Notes: generated by a model from the sequence alone, not told the origin. A stretch of 64,000 nucleotides of DNA from an uncultured Granulosicoccaceae bacterium (GCA_938005265.1 CALLOA010000087.1:1-64000), one strand, 5' to 3'; positions 36,510 to 46,257 are shown, counted from the stretch's first letter. Numbers and translations: made by a program.

Positions 36510-37973
36510 ATGTATCTCGGAATTGATCTAGGCACGTCGGGTGTCAAAAGCCTGATTATTGATGACAGTCACAGCGTTGTGGCAGTGGCAACCGCGACAC
36601 TTACCGTGCAACGACCGCACGATGGCTGGAGCGAACAACTGGCCGATGACTGGATTACCGCCACTGCAGAAACGCTAGCGGATCTTAAGTCCAATGCATC
36701 TGGCCCGATGGCAGCGGTTACAAGCATCGGATTGTCCGGGCAACAGCACGGTGCCACATTGATTGACAAGCAGGACAAACCACTACGGCCATGTATCTTG
36801 TGGAACGATACCCGTAGCCATGAAGAAGCGGCGGAACTTAGCAGTGAGGTTAACTGTGGCCTGGCGGGTAGTATCATTTTTCCCGGCTTTACGGCACCTA
36901 AGTTGAAATGGCTTGAGCAACATGAGCCCGACTTGTTTGACAAGGTACACAAGGTCCTGCTGCCTAAAGATTATTTAAGGTTATGGTTAACCGGTGAATA
37001 CGTTTCGGATCTGTCCGATGCTTCTGGTACCGGGTGGCTGGATATTGGCAAACGTGATTGGTCTCCCGAGTTGTTGTCAGCCGGTAGCATGACAGCCACG
37101 CAAATGCCACGGTTGGTCGAAGGCAGTGAAGTATCAGGCACCTTACGCGATGAGCTGGCAAAACAATATGGTTTGCGCTCAGGTGTCGTGGTCGCGGGTG
37201 GCGCAGGTGACAACGCAGCTTCTGCCAGTGGAATGGGGGCGGTCGCAGACAATAGTGCTTTTGTTTCGATTGGAACATCCGGTGTGGTATTTGCCAGCAA
37301 TAATTCTTACCGGCCAAAACCTGCCAGTGCCCTTCATACCTTTTGTCATGCCTTGCCAGATACCTGGCATCAGATGGGAGTGATTCTGTCAGCGACGGAT
37401 TCGCTTAATTGGTTTGCTTCAACCACGGGAATGACGGCCGCGGACTTGACGGCTGAACTCGAACAAGCTGCTGGAGGGTCGATACGTGCGCCCAGCCAAA
37501 CAACATTTCTGCCCTATCTGGGTGGTGAGCGTACACCGCATAACGATGCTCGTATTCGTGCCGGGTTTACCGGGCTTACCCATAGCACGGAACGTACACA
37601 TATGACACAAGCCGTGCTTGAGGGTGTCAGCTTTGCTTTTAGGGATTGTTTTGACGCTTTAGCCAGCGCAGGTACCCGACCGAAACGGTTGTTTGCCGTT
37701 GGCGGAGGAACCCGTTCAGACTATTGGCTTGAAACCATCGCAACTATACTGGGCGTGCCCGTTGATCTTGCTGTCGATGGTGATTTTGGTGCCGGTTTCG
37801 GTGCGGCACGGCTGGGGCAGTTGGCGGTCAGTGGTGCACGTGTTGAAGACGTTTGCACCTTGCCATCGGTTGCACGCACGTTTGAGCCTGACGCTTCACT
37901 GGCTGATGCTTTCGAATCAGCCTATCAACGTTATCGAAGTCTTTATCCTGCACTCAGTTCTGCTGCGGACTGA
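36510..37973 (+). CDS. xylB: FGGY-family carbohydrate kinase, xylulokinase-like
   Basis: 487 residues. The start MYLGIDLGTSGVKSLIID holds the ATP phosphate-binding loop; SIGLSGQQHGATLID, CILWNDTRSHEEA, LPKDYLRLWLTGE and SDASGTGWLDI match xylulokinase, and the C-terminal half has GAGDNAASASGMG and AVGGGTRSDYW. The catalytic Asp is in GGAGDNA. It would phosphorylate a ketopentose or related sugar. No xylose isomerase or xylose transporter is present, so the substrate may be another ketose produced in this cluster. Confidence 0.85.
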   Translation: MYLGIDLGTSGVKSLIIDDSHSVVAVATATLTVQRPHDGWSEQLADDWITATAETLADLKSNASGPMAAVTSIGLSGQQHGATLIDKQDKPLRPCILWNDTRSHEEAAELSSEVNCGLAGSIIFPGFTAPKLKWLEQHEPDLFDKVHKVLLPKDYLRLWLTGEYVSDLSDASGTGWLDIGKRDWSPELLSAGSMTATQMPRLVEGSEVSGTLRDELAKQYGLRSGVVVAGGAGDNAASASGMGAVADNSAFVSIGTSGVVFASNNSYRPKPASALHTFCHALPDTWHQMGVILSATDSLNWFASTTGMTAADLTAELEQAAGGSIRAPSQTTFLPYLGGERTPHNDARIRAGFTGLTHSTERTHMTQAVLEGVSFAFRDCFDALASAGTRPKRLFAVGGGTRSDYWLETIATILGVPVDLAVDGDFGAGFGAARLGQLAVSGARVEDVCTLPSVARTFEPDASLADAFESAYQRYRSLYPALSSAAD

Positions 37974-38035
37974 TTTTGACGTGCTGCGCAAGGTAAGCAA
38001 TTAACTATCGTTTCCGCTCCTGCGGAGGAGTTCAA

Positions 38036-38944
38036 GTGAACCAATCTGTTGAAATTATTGATGTAACACCTCGTGATGGAATCCAGAATGAAGACACTAT
38101 TCTGGATTCCGATGCAAAACTCAAAATGATTGACTATGCCATCAAGGCGGGTGCATCACGTATTGAAGTGACAAGCTTCGTGAATCCAAAACGTGTGCCG
38201 CAGATGGCTGACGCCGATGCAGTATGCGCGCGTCTGCCGGAAAACCCGCATTGCCAGTATATCGGTCTGGCCTTGAATGGGCGCGGGTTTGAAAGAGCCG
38301 TCGCTGCAGGGCTTGATGAAGTTAACTATGTCGTGGTTGCCAGTGATACTTTCAGCCAGCGAAATCAGGCAACGGATACTTACAGTGGCATCGAGACATT
38401 TAATGAGCTTTCTAACGAGTCCACTGGAAGGGCGCGGGTTGGTGTAACAATCGCTGCTGCTTTCGGTTGTCCCTTCGAGGGTGAGATGCCCTTGTCGCGA
38501 TTGCTTGATGTCGTCAAGGGTTGTATGCAAGCCCAACCCTTTGAGCTGGCTATTGCAGATACCATAGGTGTTGCCACGCCCACGGATATACGGCAACGAA
38601 TCGATGCGATAAAACAGTTGTATCCGGATATTCCTTTGCGTCTGCACCTGCATAACACCCGTAATACTGGCATTGCCAATGCGTGGGCGGCAGTGGAGGC
38701 AGGAGTGACAGCATTGGATTCAAGTTTCGGTGGTGTGGGTGGTTGCCCTTTTGCGCCGCGTGCTACGGGTAATATAGCAACGGAGGATCTGGTCTATATG
38801 CTGGAGCGTTCGGGCGTTAGTACCGGGATTGATCTTGATATTGCAATCGAAGCCGCGGAATTTGTTGAAACCTCGTTACAGAAAACCATACCGGGCATGG
38901 TAATGAAAGCCGGTAAATTTCCGCTTCAAAATACAGCAGCGTGA
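38036..38944 (+). CDS. Hydroxymethylglutaryl-CoA lyase-like aldolase/lyase
   Basis: 302 residues, TIM-barrel of the DRE metallolyase group. The metal and base residues are in DVTPRDGIQNE, LRLHLHNTRNTG (paired His) and GGVGGCPFAPRATGNIATED, where the Cys is the HMG-CoA lyase catalytic residue. It would cleave a hydroxy-acyl-CoA or a related hydroxy acid. The GTG start at 38036 has a strong GGAGGAG ribosome site. It is next to a kinase and an enolase-superfamily dehydratase rather than leucine-catabolic genes, so the substrate may not be HMG-CoA. Confidence 0.85.
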   Translation: MNQSVEIIDVTPRDGIQNEDTILDSDAKLKMIDYAIKAGASRIEVTSFVNPKRVPQMADADAVCARLPENPHCQYIGLALNGRGFERAVAAGLDEVNYVVVASDTFSQRNQATDTYSGIETFNELSNESTGRARVGVTIAAAFGCPFEGEMPLSRLLDVVKGCMQAQPFELAIADTIGVATPTDIRQRIDAIKQLYPDIPLRLHLHNTRNTGIANAWAAVEAGVTALDSSFGGVGGCPFAPRATGNIATEDLVYMLERSGVSTGIDLDIAIEAAEFVETSLQKTIPGMVMKAGKFPLQNTAA

Positions 38945-38990
38945 TTGTGCTGCTGTTGGCTAATCATGTTGCCTGGCACGGACTGGATGA

Positions 38991-39872
38991 GTGGTGAATA
39001 TCCCGCAACTGCAACGATTCAACGTTAATCCGATTATCTATCCCGGACTATGTCCGAGTATCGGTAATAACATCAACGGCCCTTCACTGATTGCTGTGCC
39101 GGACTGGTTGCCCGATCCCTTGGGGCGCTACTATCTGTACTTTGGTCATCACAACGGCAAATACATTCGCCTTGCATACGCTGATCAACTTGAAGGTCCC
39201 TGGCAGATTTACAAACCGGGTGTTCTGCCATTAACCAGTAGTTTATTCAAGGGGCATCTTGCATCACCCGATGTGCATGTGGATCATGAACAACAGCGTA
39301 TTCGCCTTTACTTTCACGGTGCGGATACTGAAACAGACGTTGACAGTCCACAGTGGACACGTGTTTCAGTTTCTGACGACGGGCTGACTTTCCTGGTGAA
39401 AGAAGAGATTCTGGCAACGTCCTATATGCGCGTATTCTATTGGCAGGGGTTTTATTATGGGCTGACTATGCCTGGAAAATTGTCACGTTCACTGGATGGC
39501 TTGGCTGGCTTTGAAGCAGGTCATTCGATTTTCCCAGTTGGAGTCAGGCATTCCTGTGTTCGTGTTAAAGATAATACTCTGCAAGTATTTTTCAGCCGTA
39601 TCGGTGATAACCCGGAATCTATTGTTTATACGGAAGTTGATTTGAAAAAGGATTGGTCAGAATGGGTCGCAGAGCCCGGTGTCAAAGTACTTGGCCCGGA
39701 AAAAGATTACGAAGGCATAGATGCGCCGCCTGTAGCATCGGTTGCTGGTATTGCGCGGACCGCAGTCAGGCAATTGCGTGATCCTGCCGTATTTGTCGAG
39801 TCTGGTGAATCCTTTCTTCTCTACAGTGTTGCAGGTGAGCAGGGTATTGCCATAGCAAAAATATCTGCTTAA
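38991..39872 (+). CDS. GH43-like five-bladed beta-propeller protein, cytoplasmic
   Basis: 293 residues without a signal peptide. Blade-like repeats are seen as RYYLYFGHHNGKYIRLAYADQLEGPW, ASPDVHVDHEQQRIRLYFHG and VRHSCVRVKDNTLQVFFSRIG, the pattern of glycoside hydrolase family 43/62/32-type propellers. Acid residues near N30 (GPSLIAVPDW), D94 (SPDVHVD) and the C-terminal LRDPAVF could be catalytic. It may hydrolyse a small glycoside taken up by the Tct system, or act on a lactone. The start is one of two adjacent GTG codons. I cannot assign a substrate. Confidence 0.6.
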   Translation: MVNIPQLQRFNVNPIIYPGLCPSIGNNINGPSLIAVPDWLPDPLGRYYLYFGHHNGKYIRLAYADQLEGPWQIYKPGVLPLTSSLFKGHLASPDVHVDHEQQRIRLYFHGADTETDVDSPQWTRVSVSDDGLTFLVKEEILATSYMRVFYWQGFYYGLTMPGKLSRSLDGLAGFEAGHSIFPVGVRHSCVRVKDNTLQVFFSRIGDNPESIVYTEVDLKKDWSEWVAEPGVKVLGPEKDYEGIDAPPVASVAGIARTAVRQLRDPAVFVESGESFLLYSVAGEQGIAIAKISA

Positions 39873-39902
39873 GCAGTCAAAGATGTTGTGAAGGGTCTAG
39901 CC

Positions 39903-41018
39903 ATGAAAATAACGGAAGTTTCTGTCAGACGTTTTAGACATCACTCAGCGCAATCCACCAGCAGTGGCTATGCAGCTGAGATTGTTGTCGTGGAAATAAG
40001 TACAGACATTGATTTGGCAGGATTGGGTTTTGTTAGTGCGTCGCCGATCACGGGTGAATTTTTGCAGTCGTTTGTGGAGAAGATAATAGCTCCGCTGTTG
40101 GCTGGTGAAAGCGCTGTCAGCACGGAAACCTTGTGGCACAAGATGTATCAGGCAATCCCCAGACGAGGTGGTGATGGATTGATGCGACTGGCGATTGCAG
40201 CGGTCGATATTGCCTTTTGGGACATCAAAGCGCAGCAGTGCCGGCTGCCATTGTGGAAACTGTTGGGTGGAAAGCGTAGTGAGGTGCCAACCTATGCTAA
40301 TTGTGCCCATCATCTACCGGTGGATGAGCTGGCTGCACGTGCGGCCAGCTATGTAGATGCCGGGCACTGTGCCTTGAAGATTCGTGGTACCCGCTCGTTT
40401 GTGACATTAAAAGAAGCAACTGAACGTGTGATCGCGGTACGCGAAGCCATAGGGCCGGATGTGCGGCTGATGGTGGATGTGAATGGCACGTGGGATGTGA
40501 ATACGGCTATTCAGCAATTGAAATCCTGGGAGCCGTATGATGTTTACTGGTTGGAAGAGCCGGTACCACCTCATGATATCAATGGCTATCGGCGCGTGCG
40601 GGAAAGAGCGGGTAGTACCTATATTGTTGGCGGTGAGCAACATGTTGGTTTGTTGGAATTCCAAAGCCTGATTGAAAATGACTGTGTTGACATTGTTCAG
40701 CCGAATGTTGCCATGACTGGCGGTATAACCGATTGGTTGCGCATACATGCTTATGCAACGGCGCAAGGTGTACCGGTATCACCCTGGAATTTGCAACAAG
40801 TACATATCCATCTTGCGGCAGGTCTTGAAAACGTTCAATGGATAGAGTTTTTTATGCCAGATAACGCTTTGCTGGAGTTTCAGGAACAGCTCCTGAAGGG
40901 CAGCACTCTCCGGCAGGTTGTAACTGACGAAGGGGTGTATTTAAAACCACCGGAAGATCATGGTGTAGGAATCAAGCTGGATGCTGATGTTGCTGCAGCT
41001 AGCCTTGTGAAAGAGTAG
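39903..41018 (+). CDS. Mandelate racemase/muconate lactonising enzyme family (acid-sugar dehydratase-like)
   Basis: 371 residues from ATG 39903. Metal ligands lie at the ends of successive barrel strands: LMVDVNGTWD (Asp), WLEEPVPP (Glu) and VGGEQHV (Glu). The KIRG segment has a candidate Lys base, and SPWNLQQVHIHLA could hold a late His. The family includes dehydratases for galactonate, gluconate and related sugar acids. It is fifteen bases after a possible in-frame start at 39888, which is not used. It ends the tct-linked group; the iron ABC gene after it is separate. Confidence 0.83.
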   Translation: MKITEVSVRRFRHHSAQSTSSGYAAEIVVVEISTDIDLAGLGFVSASPITGEFLQSFVEKIIAPLLAGESAVSTETLWHKMYQAIPRRGGDGLMRLAIAAVDIAFWDIKAQQCRLPLWKLLGGKRSEVPTYANCAHHLPVDELAARAASYVDAGHCALKIRGTRSFVTLKEATERVIAVREAIGPDVRLMVDVNGTWDVNTAIQQLKSWEPYDVYWLEEPVPPHDINGYRRVRERAGSTYIVGGEQHVGLLEFQSLIENDCVDIVQPNVAMTGGITDWLRIHAYATAQGVPVSPWNLQQVHIHLAAGLENVQWIEFFMPDNALLEFQEQLLKGSTLRQVVTDEGVYLKPPEDHGVGIKLDADVAAASLVKE

Positions 41019-41391
41019 TTATCCAATATTCTTTGTGGCCGGCCTTTTCTTATTGATACTTTGTAATTCTTTCTCTGCTGCTATTTCCATGCAGTTTGCA
41101 GGGTCATTCCCTGGCACCAAATCTTCGCGAAATATTTATTGTCGTTTCGTTTCGAGTGATCTATCACAAAAACGTCCGCCAATCGTATTATGTTTGTTCC
41201 TGAAACGAACAATTCTGAAACAGACGAAGTAACAGTAAAGCCACTATGAATATAGGGTTTTTTAACCGCGTATTCTGTGGGTGAAATTGCGCCCTGCTAA
41301 ATTACTGCCTAGACTTCAACCACCATAAAAGCGATGGCAAGGCTGGGAATGAATTCTCGCCTTGAAATATTTCTGATCTGTTGAGTCATTG
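41019..41391. other. 373-bp spacer with no gene found
   Basis: AT-rich spacer before the iron-binding protein gene. CTGAAACGAACAATT followed by CTGAAACAGACGAAG (about 41200-41230) is a loose 15-bp duplication. I looked for a Fur box (GATAATGATAATCATTATC-like) and saw none. Confidence 0.45.
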
Positions 41392-42441
41392 ATGATGTTT
41401 AATTTTGATATATCCGTTAAAAAAACAGTTGGCAAAGTCAGTCTGGGCGTTGTTTTAGGAGCAACCTGTTTGTTCAATGCGTCAATTGCCGTAGCGAGTG
41501 AGGTTAATGTTTATTCCTCCCGGCAACCTTTTTTAATCAAGCCGATGTTTGATGCGTTTACCCGCGAAACAGGAATCAAGGTTAACTCAGTATTTGCAAA
41601 AACAGGGCTGGTCGAGCGGTTGCAGACTGAAGGCGCAAACTCTCCGGCAGATTTAATCTTTACTGTTGATATCGGTCGTCTCGATGCCGCCTTGCGAGCC
41701 GGAGTGACTCAATCGGTAAATAGCGAGATTCTCGATTCTGTAGTACCGGCTGAATTTCGCGACCCGGACGGGCATTGGTTTGGGTTGACCAACCGGGCTC
41801 GTATCATCGTGACTTCCAATGAACGTATGCAGAAGGATGATATTTCAAGCTACGAAGATCTTGCGAAACCCGAATTTGCAGGAAGAATTTGTACCCGTAG
41901 TGGCAAGCACACTTATATGGTGGCTTTGGTCGCTTCAGTCATAGCACATGCAGGTGAAGATGCAGCCAGGCAGTGGCTGTCTGGTGTGAAAGACAACCTG
42001 GCACGTAAGCCCCAGGGAAATGACCGGGCGCAGGTCAAAGCCATTGCATCAGGTGAATGTGATGTTGCGATCATCAACAGCTACTATATGGGAGCCATGG
42101 CGAATGACGAAGAGCAAAGTGAATGGGCGAATTCGGTAGATATTGTGTTCCCCAATCAGGATGATCGTGGCACGCACATGAATATCAGTGGTATGTCATT
42201 AACAAAAAATGCTCCCAACAAGGATAATGCAATTAAGTTAATGGAATTTTTGGCCGGAGACCTTGCGCAGGCAATGTATGCGGAACAGAATCATGAGTAT
42301 CCTGTGAACCCGGCAGTGCCTGCATCAGGTTTACTGCGTTCCTGGGGAGAATTCAAAGCGGATACCTTGCCGTTGTCCGAGATTGCAAAGCATCGCGCTA
42401 CTGCTACAAAAATGGCTGATGAAGTAAACTATGATGGCTAG
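41392..42441 (+). CDS. Iron(III) ABC transporter periplasmic binding protein, FbpA-like
   Basis: 349 residues with a signal peptide (VSLGVVLGATCLFNASIAVA). The mature start VNVYSSRQPFLIKPMFDAF and NSYYMGAM with the vicinal iron-binding tyrosines match the transferrin-like FbpA/AfuA group. RICTRSGKHTYM and MNISGMSLTKNAPN are also typical. It would deliver ferric iron to a permease, but no fbpB or fbpC follows; the next gene is convergent. ATG 41392 or 41395 is the start, with TTG 41389 just before. Confidence 0.87.
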   Translation: MMFNFDISVKKTVGKVSLGVVLGATCLFNASIAVASEVNVYSSRQPFLIKPMFDAFTRETGIKVNSVFAKTGLVERLQTEGANSPADLIFTVDIGRLDAALRAGVTQSVNSEILDSVVPAEFRDPDGHWFGLTNRARIIVTSNERMQKDDISSYEDLAKPEFAGRICTRSGKHTYMVALVASVIAHAGEDAARQWLSGVKDNLARKPQGNDRAQVKAIASGECDVAIINSYYMGAMANDEEQSEWANSVDIVFPNQDDRGTHMNISGMSLTKNAPNKDNAIKLMEFLAGDLAQAMYAEQNHEYPVNPAVPASGLLRSWGEFKADTLPLSEIAKHRATATKMADEVNYDG

Positions 42442-42512
42442 TCGCTAGTGCCCGGCCGGGCTTGTATCAGGTTGCATTGGGAAATGATGTATTTGCGGTT
42501 TTGTTAGGGAAA

Positions 42513-44489
42513 CTACTCCGGAGTTTTCATTGACTCCAGTTCGTCCCAGCGTTGGTAAGCCAGATCAAGTTCTGCTGCAGCCTGCCTGGCTCGTTCAACC
42601 GTATCGTTGAACGAGCTATCATCCGTGTCCTGGTTTTTATAAAAATCCGGATCGCTCATGGTTTTCTCCAGCTGTGATATTTCTTCTTCCAGTTTATCTA
42701 TCTGCTGCGGCAGTTGTTCCAGTTCGCGTTGTAGCTTGTAGCTGAGTTTAATCGGTTTTGCTGATTTTTCCGGATCGTTGGCTTTTTCTATTTGTGCGGA
42801 TGGTTGTTTAGAAGATTGGGCAGCTTTGCCCTGGCTGTTTTTGCCCCCGCTTTTCTTTTTTGCTGAAGAGGCCACTTTTCCACTTTGGCCGCTTTGTTGT
42901 AGCCAGTCCGTATAGCCACCTACAAATTCTGCTAATTTCCCTGAACCGTTAAAAACAATGGTGCTGGTGACCACGTTGTCGATAAATGAACGATCGTGAC
43001 TGATCAGGATAACAGTGCCCGGGTAGTTGGCCAGTAAGTCTTCGAGTAACTCCAGTGTTTCAATATCCAGGTCATTGGTGGGTTCATCCAGTACCAGGAC
43101 ATTGGATGGTTGCAGGAATAGTTTTGCCAGCATCAGGCGATTGGTTTCGCCGCCTGAAAGTGCTGTGATCGGAGCGCGAGCCCGCTCGGGTGAAAAAAGA
43201 AACTCTTGCATGTAACCGATTATGTGGCGTGTCTCGCCATTTATCTCGATCATGTCTTTGCCACCACTGACATTGTCCTGTGCACTCAGGTCAGGGCGCA
43301 GCACCGAACGCATCTGGTCAAAATAGGCAATTTCCAGATTAGTGCCATGCTTGATCTCGCCTTGCTGCGGTTCCAGTTTGCCAAGCAACAGATTAACAAG
43401 CGTTGACTTACCCACACCATTGGGCCCGATCAAACCCAGTTTGTCGCCCCGCATCAGAGTCAGTGAAAAGTTGCTGACCAGTTTTTTATCTTCAAAGCCG
43501 AAACTGATATTGCTGGCTTCAATAACCTTCTTACCGGAACGTGCAGCCTGATTAACCTGCATATTGGCATTGCCGGACAGGTTACGGCGTTGTGCATGTT
43601 CCTGGCGCAATTTTTTAAGTGCCCTGACACGTCCTTCATTTCTTGTACGCCGGGCCTTGATGCCCTGGCGTATCCATGTTTCTTCCTGTGCAAGCTTTTT
43701 GTCAAACAGCGCATTGGACTCTTCCTCGTTTTTAAGAAGGTCCGCTTTGCCTTGCAGGTAACGTTGGTAATTACCCGGCCAATCAGATATGTGCCCGCGG
43801 TCCAGATCAATAATGCGGTTGGCCAATGATTCAAGGAAGGCGCGATCGTGAGTGACAAAGGCGATGGTGCAACGCAGTCCGGAGAGGTATTTCTCCAGCC
43901 AGGTAACAGATTCGATATCGAGATGGTTGGTGGGTTCATCTAGTAACAGAATTTGCGGATCCTGCAATAGTGCCCGGCCGAGGAGAACCCGTCTTTTCAG
44001 GCCTCCGGACAACTGCTCGAAACGCTGATTGCCATCAAGTTGCAGTCGAGACAGCGTTTCCTCTACCTGGCTTTGCAGTCGCCAACCATCGTTGTTATCC
44101 AGCTGCTCCTGCTGTTTTGCCAGCTTGTCTTGTAGTGCTGGTAGATCATGGCCTGCAGGGTCGGCCAGTAGCAGTGTAGTAGCCTGGAACTCGGATAGTA
44201 ATGTACCCAGATCTGCAAGGCCTGACGCCACGACCGAGTAGATACTACCTTCAAGATCCACCGGCACATCCTGCTGCAAATAGGCAAGCCGCAGATTCTT
44301 TACAGTTGTGCGTTCGCCGCTATCCGGCTTGATCATTCCGGCGAGTATTTTCAGTAATGTACTTTTGCCAGTGCCGTTTCGCCCGACCAGCGCGATGCGT
44401 TGGTCAGCATCAATGGCAAGATCGACACCGTCCAGAACAGGCTGGTCGCCAAAACTGATGCTAGCCGAATTGAGTCGAATCAAAGCCAT
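42513..44489 (-). CDS. uup: ABC-F ATPase Uup
   Basis: 658 residues with two ABC modules and no membrane domain. Walker A motifs are GRNGTGKST and GPNGVGKST; signatures are LSGGLKRR and LSGGETNR; Walker B motifs are LLLDEPTNHLD and LVLDEPTNDLD. The inter-domain linker (RQGIKARRTRNEGRVRALKKL) and the C-terminal Lys-rich then coiled-coil region (ELEQLPQQIDKLEEEISQLEK) fit Uup, which acts on ribosomes and DNA-linked processes. It converges with the FbpA-like gene. Confidence 0.94.
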   Translation of the reverse strand: MALIRLNSASISFGDQPVLDGVDLAIDADQRIALVGRNGTGKSTLLKILAGMIKPDSGERTTVKNLRLAYLQQDVPVDLEGSIYSVVASGLADLGTLLSEFQATTLLLADPAGHDLPALQDKLAKQQEQLDNNDGWRLQSQVEETLSRLQLDGNQRFEQLSGGLKRRVLLGRALLQDPQILLLDEPTNHLDIESVTWLEKYLSGLRCTIAFVTHDRAFLESLANRIIDLDRGHISDWPGNYQRYLQGKADLLKNEEESNALFDKKLAQEETWIRQGIKARRTRNEGRVRALKKLRQEHAQRRNLSGNANMQVNQAARSGKKVIEASNISFGFEDKKLVSNFSLTLMRGDKLGLIGPNGVGKSTLVNLLLGKLEPQQGEIKHGTNLEIAYFDQMRSVLRPDLSAQDNVSGGKDMIEINGETRHIIGYMQEFLFSPERARAPITALSGGETNRLMLAKLFLQPSNVLVLDEPTNDLDIETLELLEDLLANYPGTVILISHDRSFIDNVVTSTIVFNGSGKLAEFVGGYTDWLQQSGQSGKVASSAKKKSGGKNSQGKAAQSSKQPSAQIEKANDPEKSAKPIKLSYKLQRELEQLPQQIDKLEEEISQLEKTMSDPDFYKNQDTDDSSFNDTVERARQAAAELDLAYQRWDELESMKTPE

Positions 44490-44622
44490 TGCTAAACGCC
44501 GTAGAAAAAGAGGTTGCCGGGGGCGCTAAGTGTATCGGAAAAACTGCAGGTATCGCCGAAGTCTATGCGATTCAGAAGGCTTGCCGGGCTGGTCGCGGTT
44601 GGTGCAGACCAAAAAAGTGGTT

Positions 44623-45486
44623 TCAGGCGGCGTCCGTAGTGGAACGTGTCAGTTCCACTATATGTTCGTCAAGCTCGATATAATAGGTTTTGTAGAATAT
44701 TCCGTACATTTGGCCAGGGTATGGACTATCGAATATCTGGCAACTGAAAGGTGTTTCAGACAGATTGTAAAAATGAGTCCATAAAGCCGGATTGGCGATA
44801 GGCCCACCTGCGAGGTAAACGTTGGCAACAAACTGGTTGTTGGTTACGTAACCCAGAGCATGAAAATCGCGAGCCTCAAATTGCACCACAGTGGTCGGGT
44901 TGTTCTGTTCGTCGTCGCTTGCTCCGGACGCGGCAACCTTGCAGGCATGCCCGACCATGTTCTCGGTTTCACCCAGAAGTCGCGTGCGTACAAACGCATT
45001 CGGTAAGAATACAATCTTTCTTGATTTTGGTTGAATAGCGGCACCCAACCGTACCAGTTCCGCCACGTTTATCTTGCGATTACCTCGCTTTAGCGTGTGC
45101 GGTGATGACAACGACCGTGTCGGCCCGGGCATGCCTGTTTGTTTAAGCAACAAGCTCAGGCCCATTGCCATGTTGGGTGTGTTAATTCGGCGTTGCTCGA
45201 TAATCGGGGCGATTTCCATTCGCCGCCTGTCCTCAATCAAAGACAGTGAATTGCTGGCGGTGAATTCATGCAGGTATTCGAGTATTTGTGGTTGGTCCTC
45301 CGCAAGCTCGGGTGCCACCAGCAGTGAGGGTTCATTGCCGACCATTTTGCACTGCAAAATGGTCCGTAGCCTCGCATCGACGGATTGGTTAGCGCCAGCC
45401 AATTGATCGCGCACCGTTTGCACCCAGCTCTTTTCGATTTCTTTGGCTGCGGCTTCCTGCCCGGATTGAATTTCTTGTTCTGGCAT
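44623..45486 (-). CDS. Protein of unknown function
   Basis: About 287 residues from ATG 45486; the frame is open to a TTG at 45543. It has no signal peptide or membrane helix. There is a helical, charged N-terminal part (EIQSGQEAAAKEIEKSWVQTV), then SLIEDRRRMEIAPIIEQRR and, in the last third, beta-rich text with ANPALWTHFYNLSETPF and MYGIFYKTYYIELDEHIVELT. A perfect 12-base palindrome, TTGTATATACAA, lies just before the ATG. It follows uup on the same strand but upstream of it, with 133 bp between. I recognise no domain. Confidence 0.7.
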   Translation of the reverse strand: MPEQEIQSGQEAAAKEIEKSWVQTVRDQLAGANQSVDARLRTILQCKMVGNEPSLLVAPELAEDQPQILEYLHEFTASNSLSLIEDRRRMEIAPIIEQRRINTPNMAMGLSLLLKQTGMPGPTRSLSSPHTLKRGNRKINVAELVRLGAAIQPKSRKIVFLPNAFVRTRLLGETENMVGHACKVAASGASDDEQNNPTTVVQFEARDFHALGYVTNNQFVANVYLAGGPIANPALWTHFYNLSETPFSCQIFDSPYPGQMYGIFYKTYYIELDEHIVELTRSTTDAA

Positions 45487-45895
45487 TTGTATATACAACT
45501 TCTTAGCGGTAACTAATTGTCGGAACTGTTTTGCTCGGCTCAAATCGCGTTAATCGGTGATTTTTCCTGCCGTTGGAGAGGCTTTGGTCAGTTCCAAGCA
45601 AGAAGAGAGCAAGCGATATTCGGGCCAGTGGCGCAGCCCGCATCTATCAAGCCGCAGATGAGAGCATCAGCAAACAGGGCTCAGGTTCGACTTAGCTTAA
45701 GGGGGTGGGTAGTTATGAAGGCGCGGAATGCTGCTGCAAGACCTGCTATCCGAGCAGAAGGGTCAGAAATGAAAAGTGGGATATGTAATGGGCCGGGTAG
45801 CTATAGTAATAACAAGTGGTTATCACAAAAGTCTGCGGATCTGCCTGTATGTGGTGATACTAACGGCCGGCAGGAGTTGGCTGCTGACAGTTAAG
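45487..45895. other. 409-bp spacer with no gene found
   Basis: Apart from the palindrome at 45487-45498, I see nothing clear. The frames in this stretch on the plus strand have neither a good ribosome site nor a protein-like makeup. Confidence 0.45.
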
Positions 45896-46144
45896 CTAGC
45901 CAGCCTGGTCGCTGTTTGCCCATTCCTCGTTGGTGTAGGCTTTTATCGTCAGTGCGTGGATTGCGCCCGAGCGAATGTGTTCATCCAGCACCTTGTAAAT
46001 CATCTTGTGCCGGTTGATGGTGGATTTCTCGGCAAATTCATCACTGATTATGCGAGCCTCGAATTTGCTGCCATCACCTGTGATTTCTGCTTTCGCACCA
46101 GGCAGGGCTTTTTCAACCAGTTCATTGAAATAGTCCATTCTCAT
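45896..46144 (-). CDS. ibaG: BolA-family protein IbaG
   Basis: 82 residues from ATG 46144 (or ATG 46138). The C-terminal helix-strand RHKMIYKVLDEHIRSGAIHALTIKAYTNEEW carries the BolA His and the IbaG-type ending, and the first part is MDYFNELVEKALPGAKAEITG. BolA proteins bind monothiol glutaredoxin and [2Fe-2S] clusters; IbaG is linked to acid response and cluster trafficking. No mur or ttg2 genes are near, although they often neighbour ibaG. Confidence 0.88.
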   Translation of the reverse strand: MRMDYFNELVEKALPGAKAEITGDGSKFEARIISDEFAEKSTINRHKMIYKVLDEHIRSGAIHALTIKAYTNEEWANSDQAG

Positions 46145-46257
46145 TGGCAAGTATGCTCCGAAATAACCATGATAAGTATACGGGAATTATAGTCGTTACG
46201 GATCATTGCACTCAATGGTCTGCTCGAACTTATGTGGCAATAACAGGGCTGACAGAC

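Noticed and set aside
41019..41391. Fur box before the FbpA-like gene
   Set aside because: I looked for GATAATGATAATCATTATC-like sequence on both strands and saw no match better than chance.
45517..45894. 125-residue plus-strand frame
   Set aside because: No ribosome site, mixed composition, and it overlaps the start of the minus-strand orphan gene; I treat the stretch as non-coding.
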